DNA of 64,000 bases from Lunularia cruciata (lineage: Eukaryota; Streptophyta; Marchantiopsida; Lunulariales; Lunulariaceae): assembly GCA_948567375.1 (NCBI GenBank), contig OX419762.1:58298841-58362840 (forward strand). Direction: 5' to 3'. This document shows positions 37,816 through 48,125 of the stretch, piece after piece. The notes beneath the pieces are model-generated. The model did not search any database. It had not been told where the DNA came from and was given only the letters and a program-made list of their open reading frames with translations. The first letter of the stretch is position 1; each line of letters starts with the position of its first letter. A program made the position numbers and the translations under genes.

Positions 37816-38433
37816 TAGGAATGGGATGGATGGAATTTATGACCACCAAATCAAATTCTGCCAAACCATTTGGATTTTTTTGTTTGGGTATTATCCAAGC
37901 ATCATTTCACATAGTTCATCACCTCACGCTTTGGGTGTAATTTTCTAAATGTGATCACCTTGTACGAGGAACCCTTGGTACTTCCGGTTGTAACTTATAG
38001 AGACCGGTGGACGTGTTGCATCTATGTGTTAATAAATTAGAAAAATTGGGAGTAATGTGATAGACTAGTAGCCATGGCAATAGTGCTCAATGCTATCATT
38101 GCTATGCAATAACAAATTGAGCAACTTACTCAATTGTTTGATAAATGAGACCATCAACGACAAGAGCTTATAGAAAGAGTACCAATTTGAGAAAGAGAAG
38201 ACCAAATCCAATTTCTAAACCCTAAGTTTTCTAGACCCAAAACCCAAGATATTTTAAGGTAAGAATCTTCAAAGTGCAATGGAGAATTTTTTGTTTGACT
38301 AAAAATGTTATTTTGAAGCTACCAATCCTAAAGATGAACAAAAACAAATTCTCTTGGCTTCAACCAATTGGATAGAATAGCAAAATTATGGTGGCAGTTC
38401 CTAGTAGAGCAAGCTGAATGACAATTTGTTGCA

Positions 38434-38481
38434 CCAATCTTGATTGTGCATAATTCAATAATTATGCACAATCAAGATTGG
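38434..38481. repeat. Perfect inverted repeat, 22-bp arms, 4-nt loop
   Basis: Left arm 38434-38455 begins ccaatcttgattgtgcataa. Loop caat. Right arm 38460-38481 is its exact reverse complement. It lies inside the gag-like relic and overlaps a second hairpin to the right by 4 bases. Confidence 0.92.
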
Positions 38482-38517
38482 AATTGACCAATTATAGCAG
38501 TAATTGGTCAATTCCAA
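38478..38517. repeat. Perfect inverted repeat, 17-bp arms, 6-nt loop
   Basis: Left arm 38478-38494 (ttggaattgaccaatta), loop tagcag, right arm 38501-38517. It shares its first 4 bases with the end of the neighbouring 22-bp-arm hairpin, so the two palindromes are chained. Confidence 0.92.
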
Positions 38518-38700
38518 GTTATAAATACCACACAAGCTGTACAAGATAAGTTGGCAAAGTTGAAGCAGATTGGCTCTATAAGAAATTACATCATGCAATT
38601 CCAAAGCACCAAGAGCAACAACACTTGGAGGAAGCCATAAAATTGGCCAAATACTTTGATTCCTTGGTTACAACAACTTGGCCTCAACTTCCACATCCAT

Positions 38701-40002
38701 AGAATCTACAATACACTACACACGGTGTCGGTGTCGTGAGGATCATTTGGTCTTAAGAGTGCACCGGGCACCTCGCTGCTTGTGCTTAAATTGCTTTGTT
38801 GTCAATGACTCAAAGCTTCTTGTAGCCTAACATTGTCTCTACTTTGCTATGATTGGCAATCTCCTTCTTGCTAGAGCAACTTGTTTATAATTGCTCCTGA
38901 TGGTAGGTTTTTCTTGAGGGTTTTTTGTGTTGAGTTCTGCGTGTTAACGTTGACCTTTGCGGGACTATTTGTGTTCTACTAGTTTTGGGTTTGTAGTTCT
39001 AGATCTGGTAGGGTTCATAGAACTAGGTCTGGTGGTGTTTGTAGAATAGCCCACAAGTGATCCAACCGGACTCAAACCCGAGCATCCAGATCATTGAATT
39101 GTTCCATTTACATAGACTAGACTGAGAGCTCCTAAAATGGAGTCCTTCCCTTGACACTATTCACAGATCAAAATACAAACATTCATTCACAAGGAACATC
39201 ATATTCATCAAAAGACCAAGCCTTGCAGTTTATAACCTCTTTGGGGAAACCCAAACAGCTCTAGACTATACGATGACCACACCTAAACTCTCCAATTGTC
39301 CAAGCAACTCTTTTGAAGCACTTCTTCTCTATTCTGTCCTGTCACAGTCAAGACAAACACACTCCCAAAAATTTATGTCTCTCCTAAGTCCCTGTCCAGT
39401 CCAGACTTAACTCTACTCAGCCAAATCAAACTCTGTTCAGTCTAGATCAACCCAACTTTGAAATTTCTTCTCTTCCTCTACTTCTGATGAACCAAGCCAC
39501 TTCAAAATTTTCTGCCTCTCTTGCACAAACGTATCTCTCTCAAATTTTACACCACAACCAGGTCTTTCCTTCAAATCCTTTCCCTGCAACCAATTCACTC
39601 TCACCTTCAAAAAATTTCTTTCCTACAACACTTTCTCTCAAAATTCTATCAATTTCCCCTTTCTTTCTCTCTCCAAGCATAAGCCCTTCTCCTTGGGAAA
39701 TCTCCCTTCCAGTCCATTGTCCAAGTAGAAACTCTTCTCCTTTGGGAAATATTCCTTCTTGTCTCTTGTCCCAATAGAAACTCTTCTTCTTTAGGAAAAT
39801 CTCCATGCTAGCCTTGTCCAGCCTTGTGCCTTTGAAAGTTCTTCCCTCTCCCTCTACAGACTAGGCTCATTCTCCCAAAATTTTCTACCTTCCTCGTCAC
39901 AAAGTGCTTAACCCCTTTCCTTCAAATTCTTATTTCTTTGCATAGTCAGACCCTCCAAATATCTCTACCTTCTCTCTCTCCTTTTAGTCCTGTGAACCGG
40001 CA
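38701..40002 (-). other. GA-rich (minus strand) putative interior of an LTR-3 element
   Basis: Between 39380 and 40002 the + strand is strongly C/T-rich, with repeated words such as tccaagtagaaactcttctcctttgggaaa. There is no domain and there are no long supported frames. The side touching the LTR (tgccggttcacaggac on the minus strand) resembles the sequence following the LTR-3 copy at 62.9 kb (atctggtttaca), consistent with element interior lacking genes. Sequence 38701-39380 is of unknown origin. Confidence 0.45.
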
Positions 40003-40682
40003 TGTCTCTCACTCAGGATGAACCTCTGATGGCTATTATGGTAACGCACCATGGACTAAGAAGGCAAGGAACCCAAACTCCATCATACTCCTCCAAGGCT
40101 AACACTCCAAGACTCAAGACATTGCTCACTAGAGAACTCAATGAGAGAGAGATAGTTGCAAATGAAAGGATGATGAGTACCTCCTCACCCCTTGTTTATA
40201 TACTTGTGAAATAGTTACGTACCAAAGTTACTAATTACCATAGTAACTCAAGTTACTAGACTAAAAGTCAAGTAAAGTCAAAAAGTAGAAAGGAATATCC
40301 ATTCACATGGGCATATTTCCCTAAGCATGTGGTCTTATCTTGACCCAACCACTAAGTCAAAGATTCCTTCACATGGGCTATCCTTGGACTAAAGAAGAAT
40401 CCAAAACAAAAAGGCTTGCGGGCCCAAGAGTTCTCTGCTCTTTCCTCAAAGCCAAACACCTAGGAATAATACCAAGTCAACACACTAAAATCCAAAATAG
40501 TGGTACTCATCTTTTCTACTTCCTCTAAAGTAAGTTCCCCTCTATCTTAGCTTTGACTAACTTTAGCTAATCATGACTAATGTAGAACCATCCTTTATCT
40601 CTATATAAATAATATCTCCCAAGTACTTATAACACCAAGCTAAATATCACAATACCACACACATGCATAAATGGGTGTTACA
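40003..40682 (-). repeat. LTR-3 copy, minus orientation
   Basis: Ends tgtctctcac...gggtgttaca on +, i.e. TGTAACACCC...GAGAGACA on the element strand. Closely matches, in reverse, 62229-62963. The flanks show no 5-bp duplication. Both flanks are C/T-rich on +, and the right flank read on the minus strand (gaggggaaggtctggac) resembles a polypurine tract. Confidence 0.85.
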
Positions 40683-41985
40683 GTCCAGACCTTCCCCTCA
40701 AGGGTTCCACTTTCTAGACCTCACTCACTCACTCATTCAAAGCTTCATTTTCAGCTTAGTCTTAGCAAACCCTTCACTCTTCAAAAAATCCTCTGTCTAG
40801 CAGACTTCTCTCTCTCAGGATTCTTCCCCTGCAGCCACAAGCTCTTCATTTGAGAAAAATTCTTAGCCCTTCTGCCTAGCTTTCCTTCAAAAATTCCCTC
40901 CTGCAGTCCAGTCTCTAAAACCCTCACATTTTGATTTTTCTCTCTGTCCAAACTCTCAAACTCTTCACATCCAATTTCTCTCTTTCTATCCCTATGTCCT
41001 GCACAAAGCCCTTCACATTCAATTTCTCTCTCTCTCTGTCCCTATGTTTTGCACAAAGCCCTTCACTACATTTGAAAATTTCTCTTTGTCGAGGCTCTCT
41101 AGCTCCAGCACAGCCCTTCATATTTGATTTTCCCCTCTCTTCTCTATGTCTTGCTCAGCCCTTCACAGCCAGCTCTTTCATTCAAAAATCCCCTTCCTGC
41201 AGTTCAGTTTCTCCAGCCCTCACATTCAATTCTCTCTCTTCTCTATGTCCTGCACAAAGCCCTACACAGCCAGCTCTTTACATTTGAAAATCCCCTCCTG
41301 TAGTTCAGTTTCTCCAACCCTTATATTCAATTCTCTCTCTTCTCTATGTCCGGCACAAAGCCCTGCACAGCAAGCTCTTCACATTCAAAAATCCCCTTCC
41401 TGCAGTTCAATTTCTCCAGCCCTCACATTCAATTCCCTCTCTTCTCTATGTCTTGCACAAAGCCATGCATAGCCAGCTCTTCACATTCGATTCTCTCTCT
41501 TCACTATGTCCTACACAAAGCCTTGCACGGCCAGCTCTTCACATTTGAAAATTCCACTCTCTTCTCTATGTCTTGCACAAAGCCATGCACAGCCAGCTCT
41601 TCACATTTGAAAATCCCTCTCTCTTCTGTCCAAGCAGGTCTTCTTCCTTGAAAGATCTCTCCTTCAACACACAACACTCTTTTTTTTTCTTCTCTTTTGA
41701 TTTTTCTTTTTCTTCCCCCTGCTCCGACTCTCCAGCTCCTCCTTTGAGAAAAATTCCTGACCTCCTGTCCAGCCCAAAAACTCCCCTTCTCAAATTTTCT
41801 TACCCTCCTGGCCAAAGCTCTTCCTTAGGGAAAAAACTTGTCAACCTCCTCTTGTCCACTTCAGGCTTCCCTCAAAGCAACAAAACTCCTTTCTCTCTTC
41901 TCCTTCAAGGCACTCTCCTGAAGCTAAACAAAACTCCTTGCTGCTACCACTAAATAAAATACTCCTAAGACCCCAGTAACATAAA
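40683..41985 (-). repeat. C/T-rich tandem repeats (GA-rich on minus strand)
   Basis: From about 40920 to 41630 units of about 60-110 bp recur, built from ctctcttctctatgtcctgc, acaaagcc, cagccagctcttcacatt, gaaaatcccc and tgcagttcagtttctccagc. Several frames stay open because the units lack stops, but they encode low-complexity sequence and I do not call them genes. Further C/T-rich sequence runs to about 41950. Confidence 0.75.
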
Positions 41986-41991
41986 AAAAAG

Positions 41992-42290
41992 GGTCCCAAG
42001 CTTATGTAACACACCAAGAAGTCTTGAGCTTGTATAACACACAAATAAGTCCCAAGCTTGTGTAACACACAAAACTCCCAAGCTCATGTAACATAAAAGA
42101 AACTCTTGAGCTTATAGCAACACAAAACAACTTATGGCTTTGCAACAAAGTAAAAGAAATATCCCAAGGCAAGGTAACATGAAATGACTTCCAAGACACA
42201 ATAACATTTAAAAAAATGCCAAATTCATTATAACAAGAAAAACTCATACCAAATGGCACCAATACTATGTGTGGATTATTTCCAAATGAC
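41992..42290. repeat. 26-28-bp degenerate tandem repeats
   Basis: Units of the type agtcccaagcttgtgtaaca plus cacaaata start at about 41992, 42020, 42048 and 42074 and continue with increasing decay to about 42290. A reverse-strand open frame crosses them, but the unit length is not a stable multiple of three. Confidence 0.7.
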
Positions 42291-42398
42291 AACACCAACA
42301 GAGAAGCCAGCACCAATGGAGATTGATGTCATTCAACCAAGACTAGTTGGCACCACAAATAGAGAAAAATTACAATAAAATGGTGGTTGTTTTTATTG

Positions 42399-43064
42399 TG
42401 TAATACAATAGCTAGACATATTATCTAGAGGTGAAAATTAGCTTGATAAAATTAGCTTGGTACCTCACCCATGCAATTCTGAGCTCTCTATAGGAAGATT
42501 CCCTAAATATTCCCTTTGGTCAAACCCATTTGACCAACTAGATAGGACAAGGATTGACATGTCACTCACCGAAACAACTAATCCAAGGATGGAGCTTGCT
42601 GACAGGTCACCAATCCATGTACACTCTAGTGTTTAGCTTGAGCAATAAAGCAAACATTACCTAATAAAAGAACAATGATAATGTATGTAATTTGATTAAC
42701 AAAAAATCTAATCACAAGATCTTAGTCATGTTCATTGAAACCAAATTCCGTGATCAACAACAATGTACAATCTATTAGGTGATCACACGCACAATTTCAT
42801 GATGATGAATAAAGACTTTCTATAAAAATAATGTACATCCAAATATAGTACTAATACATTTTCTTCTGCCATGGGGAAACCATAGTTGCAATATACTATC
42901 TTATGACCAAATTTTGATCCAAGGGGTGGAGCTTCCTTTGAGGGGATCCTCTTTGTTATATAATAAAGAAGGTGCTCTTTTGGGCATCAGAGTATTGAGG
43001 GTGAAATTTGCATTTTCTCTCTTGTATCTCTCTTGGAGAGTTCTCTTGTCCTCGGAGTATTACA
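42399..43064 (+). repeat. Solo LTR of family LTR-1, + orientation
   Basis: Reads tgtaatacaatagctagaca...ggagtattaca, the LTR-1 sense direction. It is flanked by TATTG on both sides (42394-42398 and 43065-43069), a 5-bp target-site duplication. No internal element sequence is attached, so it is a solo LTR from LTR-LTR recombination. A middle part (about 42620-42890) does not match the other copies and may be a secondary insertion. Confidence 0.88.
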
Positions 43065-43067
43065 TAT

Positions 43068-43556
43068 TGTCACCAAACAAGTGACAATAGAAATAGAAGA
43101 ATGGAAAATCACATTGGAACACTTGAGTGTGTGAGGAACTCCAATGTCTAGCATGAGCTTTGGCTTTGATACTTATTGGGGAGCATACAAGGCTCTTGAG
43201 AAGTTTCTCAAGAAGCTTCCTTGAGCCACTTTCTTAGAGTGCAAGCCAAATTAATCAAGAAGCTTCTCAAGAAGCTTCCTTCTAGAAGCTACCTACTTGG
43301 CGTGCAAGCTAAGCTAATTGGAAGGCTCTAGAGGGTTTATTTTATAAATTATCTACTTGGGGTGCAAGCTAAGCTAGTCAAGAAGCTTCCCAAGAAGCTT
43401 CCTTCTAGAAGTTACCACTTGGCATACACGTTGCCCAATACTTGGGAGGGTACCAAGTAGCTTCCTAAATACTTCTAGAATATTCTAGGTTAATTTGGCC
43501 CATTTGTTACTTTGTTAGCCTTGACTAACTTTATTGCTAAACTCCATATTGTTACA
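43068..43556 (-). repeat. LTR-2 copy b (3' LTR of Gypsy-2)
   Basis: Reverse orientation relative to copies a and c. The sense start TGTAACAATATGGAG corresponds to the + strand end ctccatattgttaca at 43556. The three-unit heat-shock element is kept (TTCtaGAAtaTTC, 43473-43485). The adjacent minus-strand cggtggggaata (43557 onward) can serve as polypurine tract. The TATA box is eroded in this copy. Confidence 0.82.
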
Positions 43557-43942
43557 TATTCCCCACCGCTAGGTGGTGACATCCTCGTTGCCATTGAAGC
43601 TTCAAACTCCTAGATGGCCATTTGTGCATTTTATAGATGAGAAAGAGGCTCTTAGGTGGCATCATGAGGGAGATACCCCTTCTAGAGGACCTTTTACTCA
43701 GTATGTTGTTGACGGCTTTGTTGAATGTGGCAATGTGCAAGGATCTGATCAACTTCATCCTCTTCATGATCACTGATAGGGACAAGAAGAGGAGGAGGTT
43801 AAAGATAAGAGGAAAAAGAAGATGGATTAGGAATAAAGGGTTTCAATTTTGGAAATATGAAAGACAGGGTGGATGCGCATATGACAATGCAAGGCATGTC
43901 AATAAGCAACAAAAGAAATGATTTGGATGATATCAAAGTGTC

Positions 43943-44836
43943 CTACCTAATAAGGAGCAAGTTTACAAACTTGGGTATCAAGTGGGAGGGGTAGGTTATT
44001 GGATGAGAGCATCTTATCACCAACTTGAAAGTTGAGATCACATTGATGGTGGTCTGTATATTGTTTTGACAATTTTGAGCAACAAGGAGATGAGATTTGG
44101 CTTGTTGGAGGTATTGGGATTTGGTGGTCAAGAAGGTGGAAGTATGAGGAACATGAGATGGAAGAAGGCCAAGAAGAGATTTTGGAACAAGTGGATCTTG
44201 GCCAAAATTGAGGAAGAAAGGAGAGAATCCAGTGCTTGCTTGTCTTGAAATATTGTATGTAAACTCTGTAACTGCAAGATATTCATCCCAATTGGTATGG
44301 TGGCCGTTGATGAAGGCACAAAGCATACCTTCCAAGGTGCAATTTACATGTTTAGTTTGTCCATTAGTTTGAGGATGATAGGTTTTTGGACAAAGCAAGC
44401 TTGGTGCAAAATATCTAAAAGAGTGCTTGCCAAAATTTTCCAATGAATCAAGGATCACGATTGGAGATGAGTACATGAGGCACCCATGATGCTTGAAGAC
44501 AGTGTTGAAGTAGATCTGCACTAATGTTAGAGCATCCATAGTATCAAAGGTTGGTGCCAAATAGATTTGCTTACTAAGCTGATCCACAAACACCACTATC
44601 ATTATGTGACCTTACTTTGTCTTGGGTAAGGATGTAATGAGATCCAAGCTCATATTCCTATCAAGTAGATGGAATAGGAAGTGGTTGAAGGAATCCACTT
44701 GGTTTCTAGTTGTTGGTCTTGTTACGTTGGCAACTCTCACACGATCAAACAAACTCTCAAACATCTTGTGCCATGTTGGGCCATCACCATTGGCATTAGA
44801 GTGTACCCAAGGTCTTGTCCATATCCATGTGACCAA
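43943..44836 (-). pseudogene. Gypsy-2 integrase relic
   Basis: The piece 44602-43943 is a 219-codon open frame covering the integrase core: MIVVFVDQLSKQIYLAPTFD (first Asp), VILDSLENFGKHSFRYF (second Asp, with DRD changed to ILD), YHPQTNGQTKHVNCTLEGML (Glu), and TEFTYNISRQASTGFSPFF. The adjoining piece 44836-44612 holds the region just upstream, ending in LDLITSLPKTK. All three catalytic acidic residues are visible. The frame breaks between the pieces and beyond, so it is a relic although unusually long. Confidence 0.88.
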
Positions 44837-45132
44837 TGATTAGTAAGTCATGGGCTTCTTTGAGGCGCATAAGTTGGAGATCACCCTTGGTTGGAACATA
44901 TATTTGATCCTCATGGAATAGAAGGCCTTCCTTGAAGGAGAAGGTGTTGTACTCCTTGTTGCATGTTGCAAGACAAACTTGTACCCATATGAAAGAAGGA
45001 ATCTTGTTATAGAGCTATCTTAAACTCATTTTGGACCTTGGAATCGATTAACACCATCATAATTGCCACCATGATGAGAGGAAGAGACTTTAAATCAGAT
45101 TGTTTTGATAGGGCATTAGGGATGACATGGAA

Positions 45133-46345
45133 CTAACCTAGTTTGTACTCAAGTTTGATGTCAAAAAATTGGAGTTGCTCCTCCCATTGATGAGGTTGAT
45201 TCTTCATGTGTTCTAAATGTAATGTCTGCAACAGGGTTTGTGATTGGTTTGCATGATCACTTGCTTTCCCAAGAGATAATGCTTCCATACCTTGGTGCCA
45301 TACACCATTGCTAGTTGTTCCCAATCTCATACAAAATAATTCCTTTTTATGGTGTTTAATCAATGAGACACAAAGGCAATGGGATGTAACCCATATGGGA
45401 ATTCTTGCTGCAACACAAGTCCAATGGCAAAGTCAAAAGCATTGAAGTCAACCACACAAGGTAGTTGAGGATCATATGGTGGAAGAATGGGTCTTGAAGA
45501 CACCATATGTTTTAGCTTTGGAATGCTTCTTCATGCTTGGTGGTCCATTGAAAGCTTGAGTTTTTCTCCAAGAGGTTGGTCAATGGTTTTGCTACATGCA
45601 TATGGTGGATATAGTGGACGAACCGTCGGTAAAAACTTACTAATCCATTAAATGCTTGCACCTCTATAGCATCCTTTAGAGTAAGCTAATAAAAAATGGC
45701 CTTGATTTTCTCCTCTTCCATCTTGATCCCTTCTAATGAGATTTTATGACCCAAGAAGGTGATTTCCTTCTGCCAAAAGGTACACTTTGACTTCTTGCAG
45801 TAAAAATTCCATTGATGTAATTGCCTTAGGACTTCCCAGACATGATTTATGTGTTCTACCTCCATCTTGCTATAAGTAATAATGTCATCCAAGAGCACTA
45901 CCACATACCAATTCAATAGCCTATCCAACACCCAATGCATCTGATCCATGAAGACTATTGGAGCATTAGTGAGCCCACAAGGTAGAACTCTCCATTCAAA
46001 TGCACGTACCTTGTGCGAAAGGTAATCTTTTGCACATCCTCCCTATCAATGGAGATTTGCCAATAGCCGCTACAAAGATCCAACTTGGAGAAGTATTGTG
46101 CTCCACTCAATTGATCAAGCAAGTCATCAATTTGAGGCAAGGGATATGCATTCTTCATTGTTTGTTTATTGAGCCTACAATAATCAATATAGAAACAAAG
46201 TCCTCCATCTTCTTTGGAATAAATAGTAATGGTGCTCTTTAAGGAAATGTATTATGTCATATGTAATCCTTCTCCAACAACTCCATAAGTGTTATTCGCA
46301 ACTCCTCCAACTCCTTTGGTGAGAGCCGATTAATTGGTCTACTCA
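45133..46345 (-). pseudogene. Gypsy-2 reverse transcriptase and RNase H relic
   Basis: Read right to left. SRPINRLSPKELEELRITLM to about 46257. MKNAYPLPQIDDLLDQLSGA and FSKLDLCSGYWQISI (46158-45955). Palm with VVLLDDIITYSKM and the connection CKKSKCTFWQKEITFLGHKI (45949-45686). RNase H end with HHKKELFCMRLG and EEQLQFFDIKLEYKLG near 45363-45133. The catalytic LDD motif is intact. Stops separate the pieces. Confidence 0.85.
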
Positions 46346-46357
46346 TTGGAGTACTCT

Positions 46358-47090
46358 TGTAATACTCCGAGGACAAGAGAAGAGAGAAAACACAGATTGC
46401 ACACTCAAACCATCGACGCCCCAAGGGAGCACCTTCTCTTTATTATATAGACAAAGAGGATCTCCGCCAAGGAAGCTCCACCATAGGATTAGGGACATAG
46501 ATAGGTGACATGTCAGAAAGCTCCACCCTTGGATTACTTACTTGGATGGGTGACATGTCTGGTCTAGGTCCTAATTGGTTGGTCAAACAAGCTTTGACCG
46601 GAGGGAATCTTTTAGGGAATCTTCCTGTGGGAATCTCAGAATCACGTAAGGTACCATTGGAAAGCTCTCGACGAGACAAAGCAAGGGGGAGGGAAGGCTA
46701 GCCATTCCTTTGTTGGGGGGAATCTGCACATTTTCGAGGCCTAATTCATCCGTTTAGGCCTCCGAAATTGCCTTCAAAGATTTCAGGCATATTTTGGTTC
46801 CTACTCTATTAGTAGAAGTCTCTTTTTGGTGATACCTCTTTCTGATCTGTTTAGTCCATCATGTGTAACATCCTTCCAGATGTTACCAAACCAATTCTCA
46901 CCTTTAAATCATATGTCTAGCTATTGGTTCTAAGGTTCTCAAGTCTATTTCGGTTTCTGCCCTATTAGTAGAAGTACTCTTTTGGTGATACTTCTATCTG
47001 ATCTATTTTGACCATCATGTATAACATCATTCTAGATGTTACCAAACCGAATTTCACATCTAGATCATATGGCTAGCTCTTGGTATTACA
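46358..47090 (-). repeat. Solo LTR of family LTR-1 inserted in Gypsy-2 RT
   Basis: Ends tgtaatactcc...ggtattaca on +, so minus sense. It is flanked by actct (46353-46357) and actcc (47091-47095), a 5-bp target-site duplication with one difference. On the minus strand the coding sequence reads ...IELFPWS before it and TPMSRPINRLSPKELEE after it, which are adjacent in intact relatives. No internal sequence remains. Confidence 0.93.
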
Positions 47091-47095
47091 ACTCC

Positions 47096-47727
47096 ATGGA
47101 AATAACTCAATCTTGAAAAGCATACCACAATCAAAGGGTAATCCCTTTGGCAGATCATCCGGAAAAATGTCCACAAACTCTTGAACTATTTGATCAACCA
47201 TTGCTTGATGAAGCTCCTGACCCTCCTCAGATTCTCCTTGTGCAATTGGGTTGATCCACACCACAAAAACAGACCTATCTTCCTCCAAAACTTGCTCTAT
47301 AGTTGCTTCATTGACAAACTTCCCATCTATGGATTTATCTTCCTTCAACACTTGCTCTATGGTTGCTTTCTTGAGAAACTTCCCATCATGGGACTTATCT
47401 TCCTTCAAAGCTTACTCTTTGCTAATTGCATGGACAAGCAATTCTCTAAACTTCTAAAATCAACCAATATCATACAACCAAAATCAGATATCATACTTTG
47501 CAAGTGAAGCAAACTTTCATAGGTCAAGCCTTTGATCCCATTGGAACTAATCAAGTACCCAATAGGTGGCTCAAAATCTCTTATTGGGATTCCTTGTTTC
47601 CTTGGTCATTCTATTCCACAAACTACGTCTGGGCAACTTGTCAAGGTCGTCCATTCTTGAGTGGACATTCAGCAATGCAATGTCACGGAGAGTCATTCTT
47701 GAGTGGACATTCAATAGTGAGGGAAGA
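47096..47727 (-). pseudogene. Gypsy-2 pre-RT region with 20-residue repeats and gag zinc-knuckle remnant
   Basis: From 47408 leftwards the frame gives repeated units ATIEQVLKEDKS-DGKF (60 nt apart; cttgctctat at 47291 and 47351, with a decayed third at 47411), then IVQEFVDIFPDDLPKGLPFD leading into RT. Further right (about 47720-47640) AECPLKNGRP preceded by SP-stop-HC resembles a gag CCHC knuckle; ECPLKN-type sequence occurs twice there. Confidence 0.6.
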
Positions 47728-48125
47728 TGTAATAATATGGAGTTTAGCAATAAAGTTAGTCAAGGCTAACAAAGTAGCAAATGGGCCAAATTAGCCTAGA
47801 ATATTCTAGAAGTATCTAGGAAGCTACTTAGTACCCTCCCCAGTATTGGGTAACATGCATACCAAGTGGCAACTTCTAGAAGAAATCTTCCCAAGAAGCT
47901 TAGCTTGCACCCCAAGGAGGTAACTTCTAGAAGCTTCCAACCAGCTTAGCTTGCATGCCGAGTAGATGGCTTCTAGAAGGAAGCTTCTTGAGAAGCTTCT
48001 CAAGATCCTTGTATGCTCTTTATAAATATCAAAGAAAAAGCTCATTCCAAGCTCAAAGCTCACATTCTATGTCCCAATGTGATCTTCCATTCTCCTATTT
48101 CTCTCCTTGGTCTTGGTCTTTTACA
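47728..48125 (+). repeat. LTR-2 copy c with heat-shock elements, + orientation
   Basis: Sense start tgtaataatatggag, end tcttggtcttttaca. It is about 80 bp shorter than copy a. The three-unit element GAAtaTTCtaGAA is at 47799-47811. GAAgcTTC units are repeated near 47980-48000. TATAAATA is at 48021-48028. No PBS follows and the 5-bp flanks (gaaga, tgata) do not match, so it is a recombined or truncated LTR rather than a simple solo insertion. Confidence 0.82.

Larger units (their letters stand above)
37816..38700 (+). pseudogene. gag-like relic downstream of LTR-2 copy a
   Basis: Around 38070-38690 the + strand gives broken gag-like phrases (NAIIAMQ-QIEQLTQLFDK; FEATNPKDEQKQILLASTNW near 38310-38370) typical of gypsy gag N-terminal and core regions. 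There is no intact frame. Homology to the sequence with recognisable elements fades at about 38700, where different DNA begins. Confidence 0.5.
43068..47727 (-). mobile_element. Second Ty3/gypsy element, decayed and split (Gypsy-2)
   Basis: On the minus strand: zinc-knuckle remnant near 47700, pre-RT and RT, RNase H, integrase, then 3' LTR (43068-43556). A solo LTR-1 (46358-47090) interrupts RT. The right end lacks a matching minus-strand LTR; instead an LTR-2 copy in the opposite orientation abuts at 47728. Pol contains stops and shifts, so it is not functional. Confidence 0.85.

Noticed and set aside
41146-41953. Several overlapping open frames of 100-126 codons
   Set aside because: They arise because the C/T-rich tandem units lack stop codons; the products are low-complexity repeats readable in several frames on both strands.
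43943-44602. Long minus-strand frame as a possible domesticated integrase
   Set aside because: The adjacent decayed RT, RNase H and LTR show that it is part of a dead gypsy element; the conserved DRD block is altered and there is no sign of an independent promoter.
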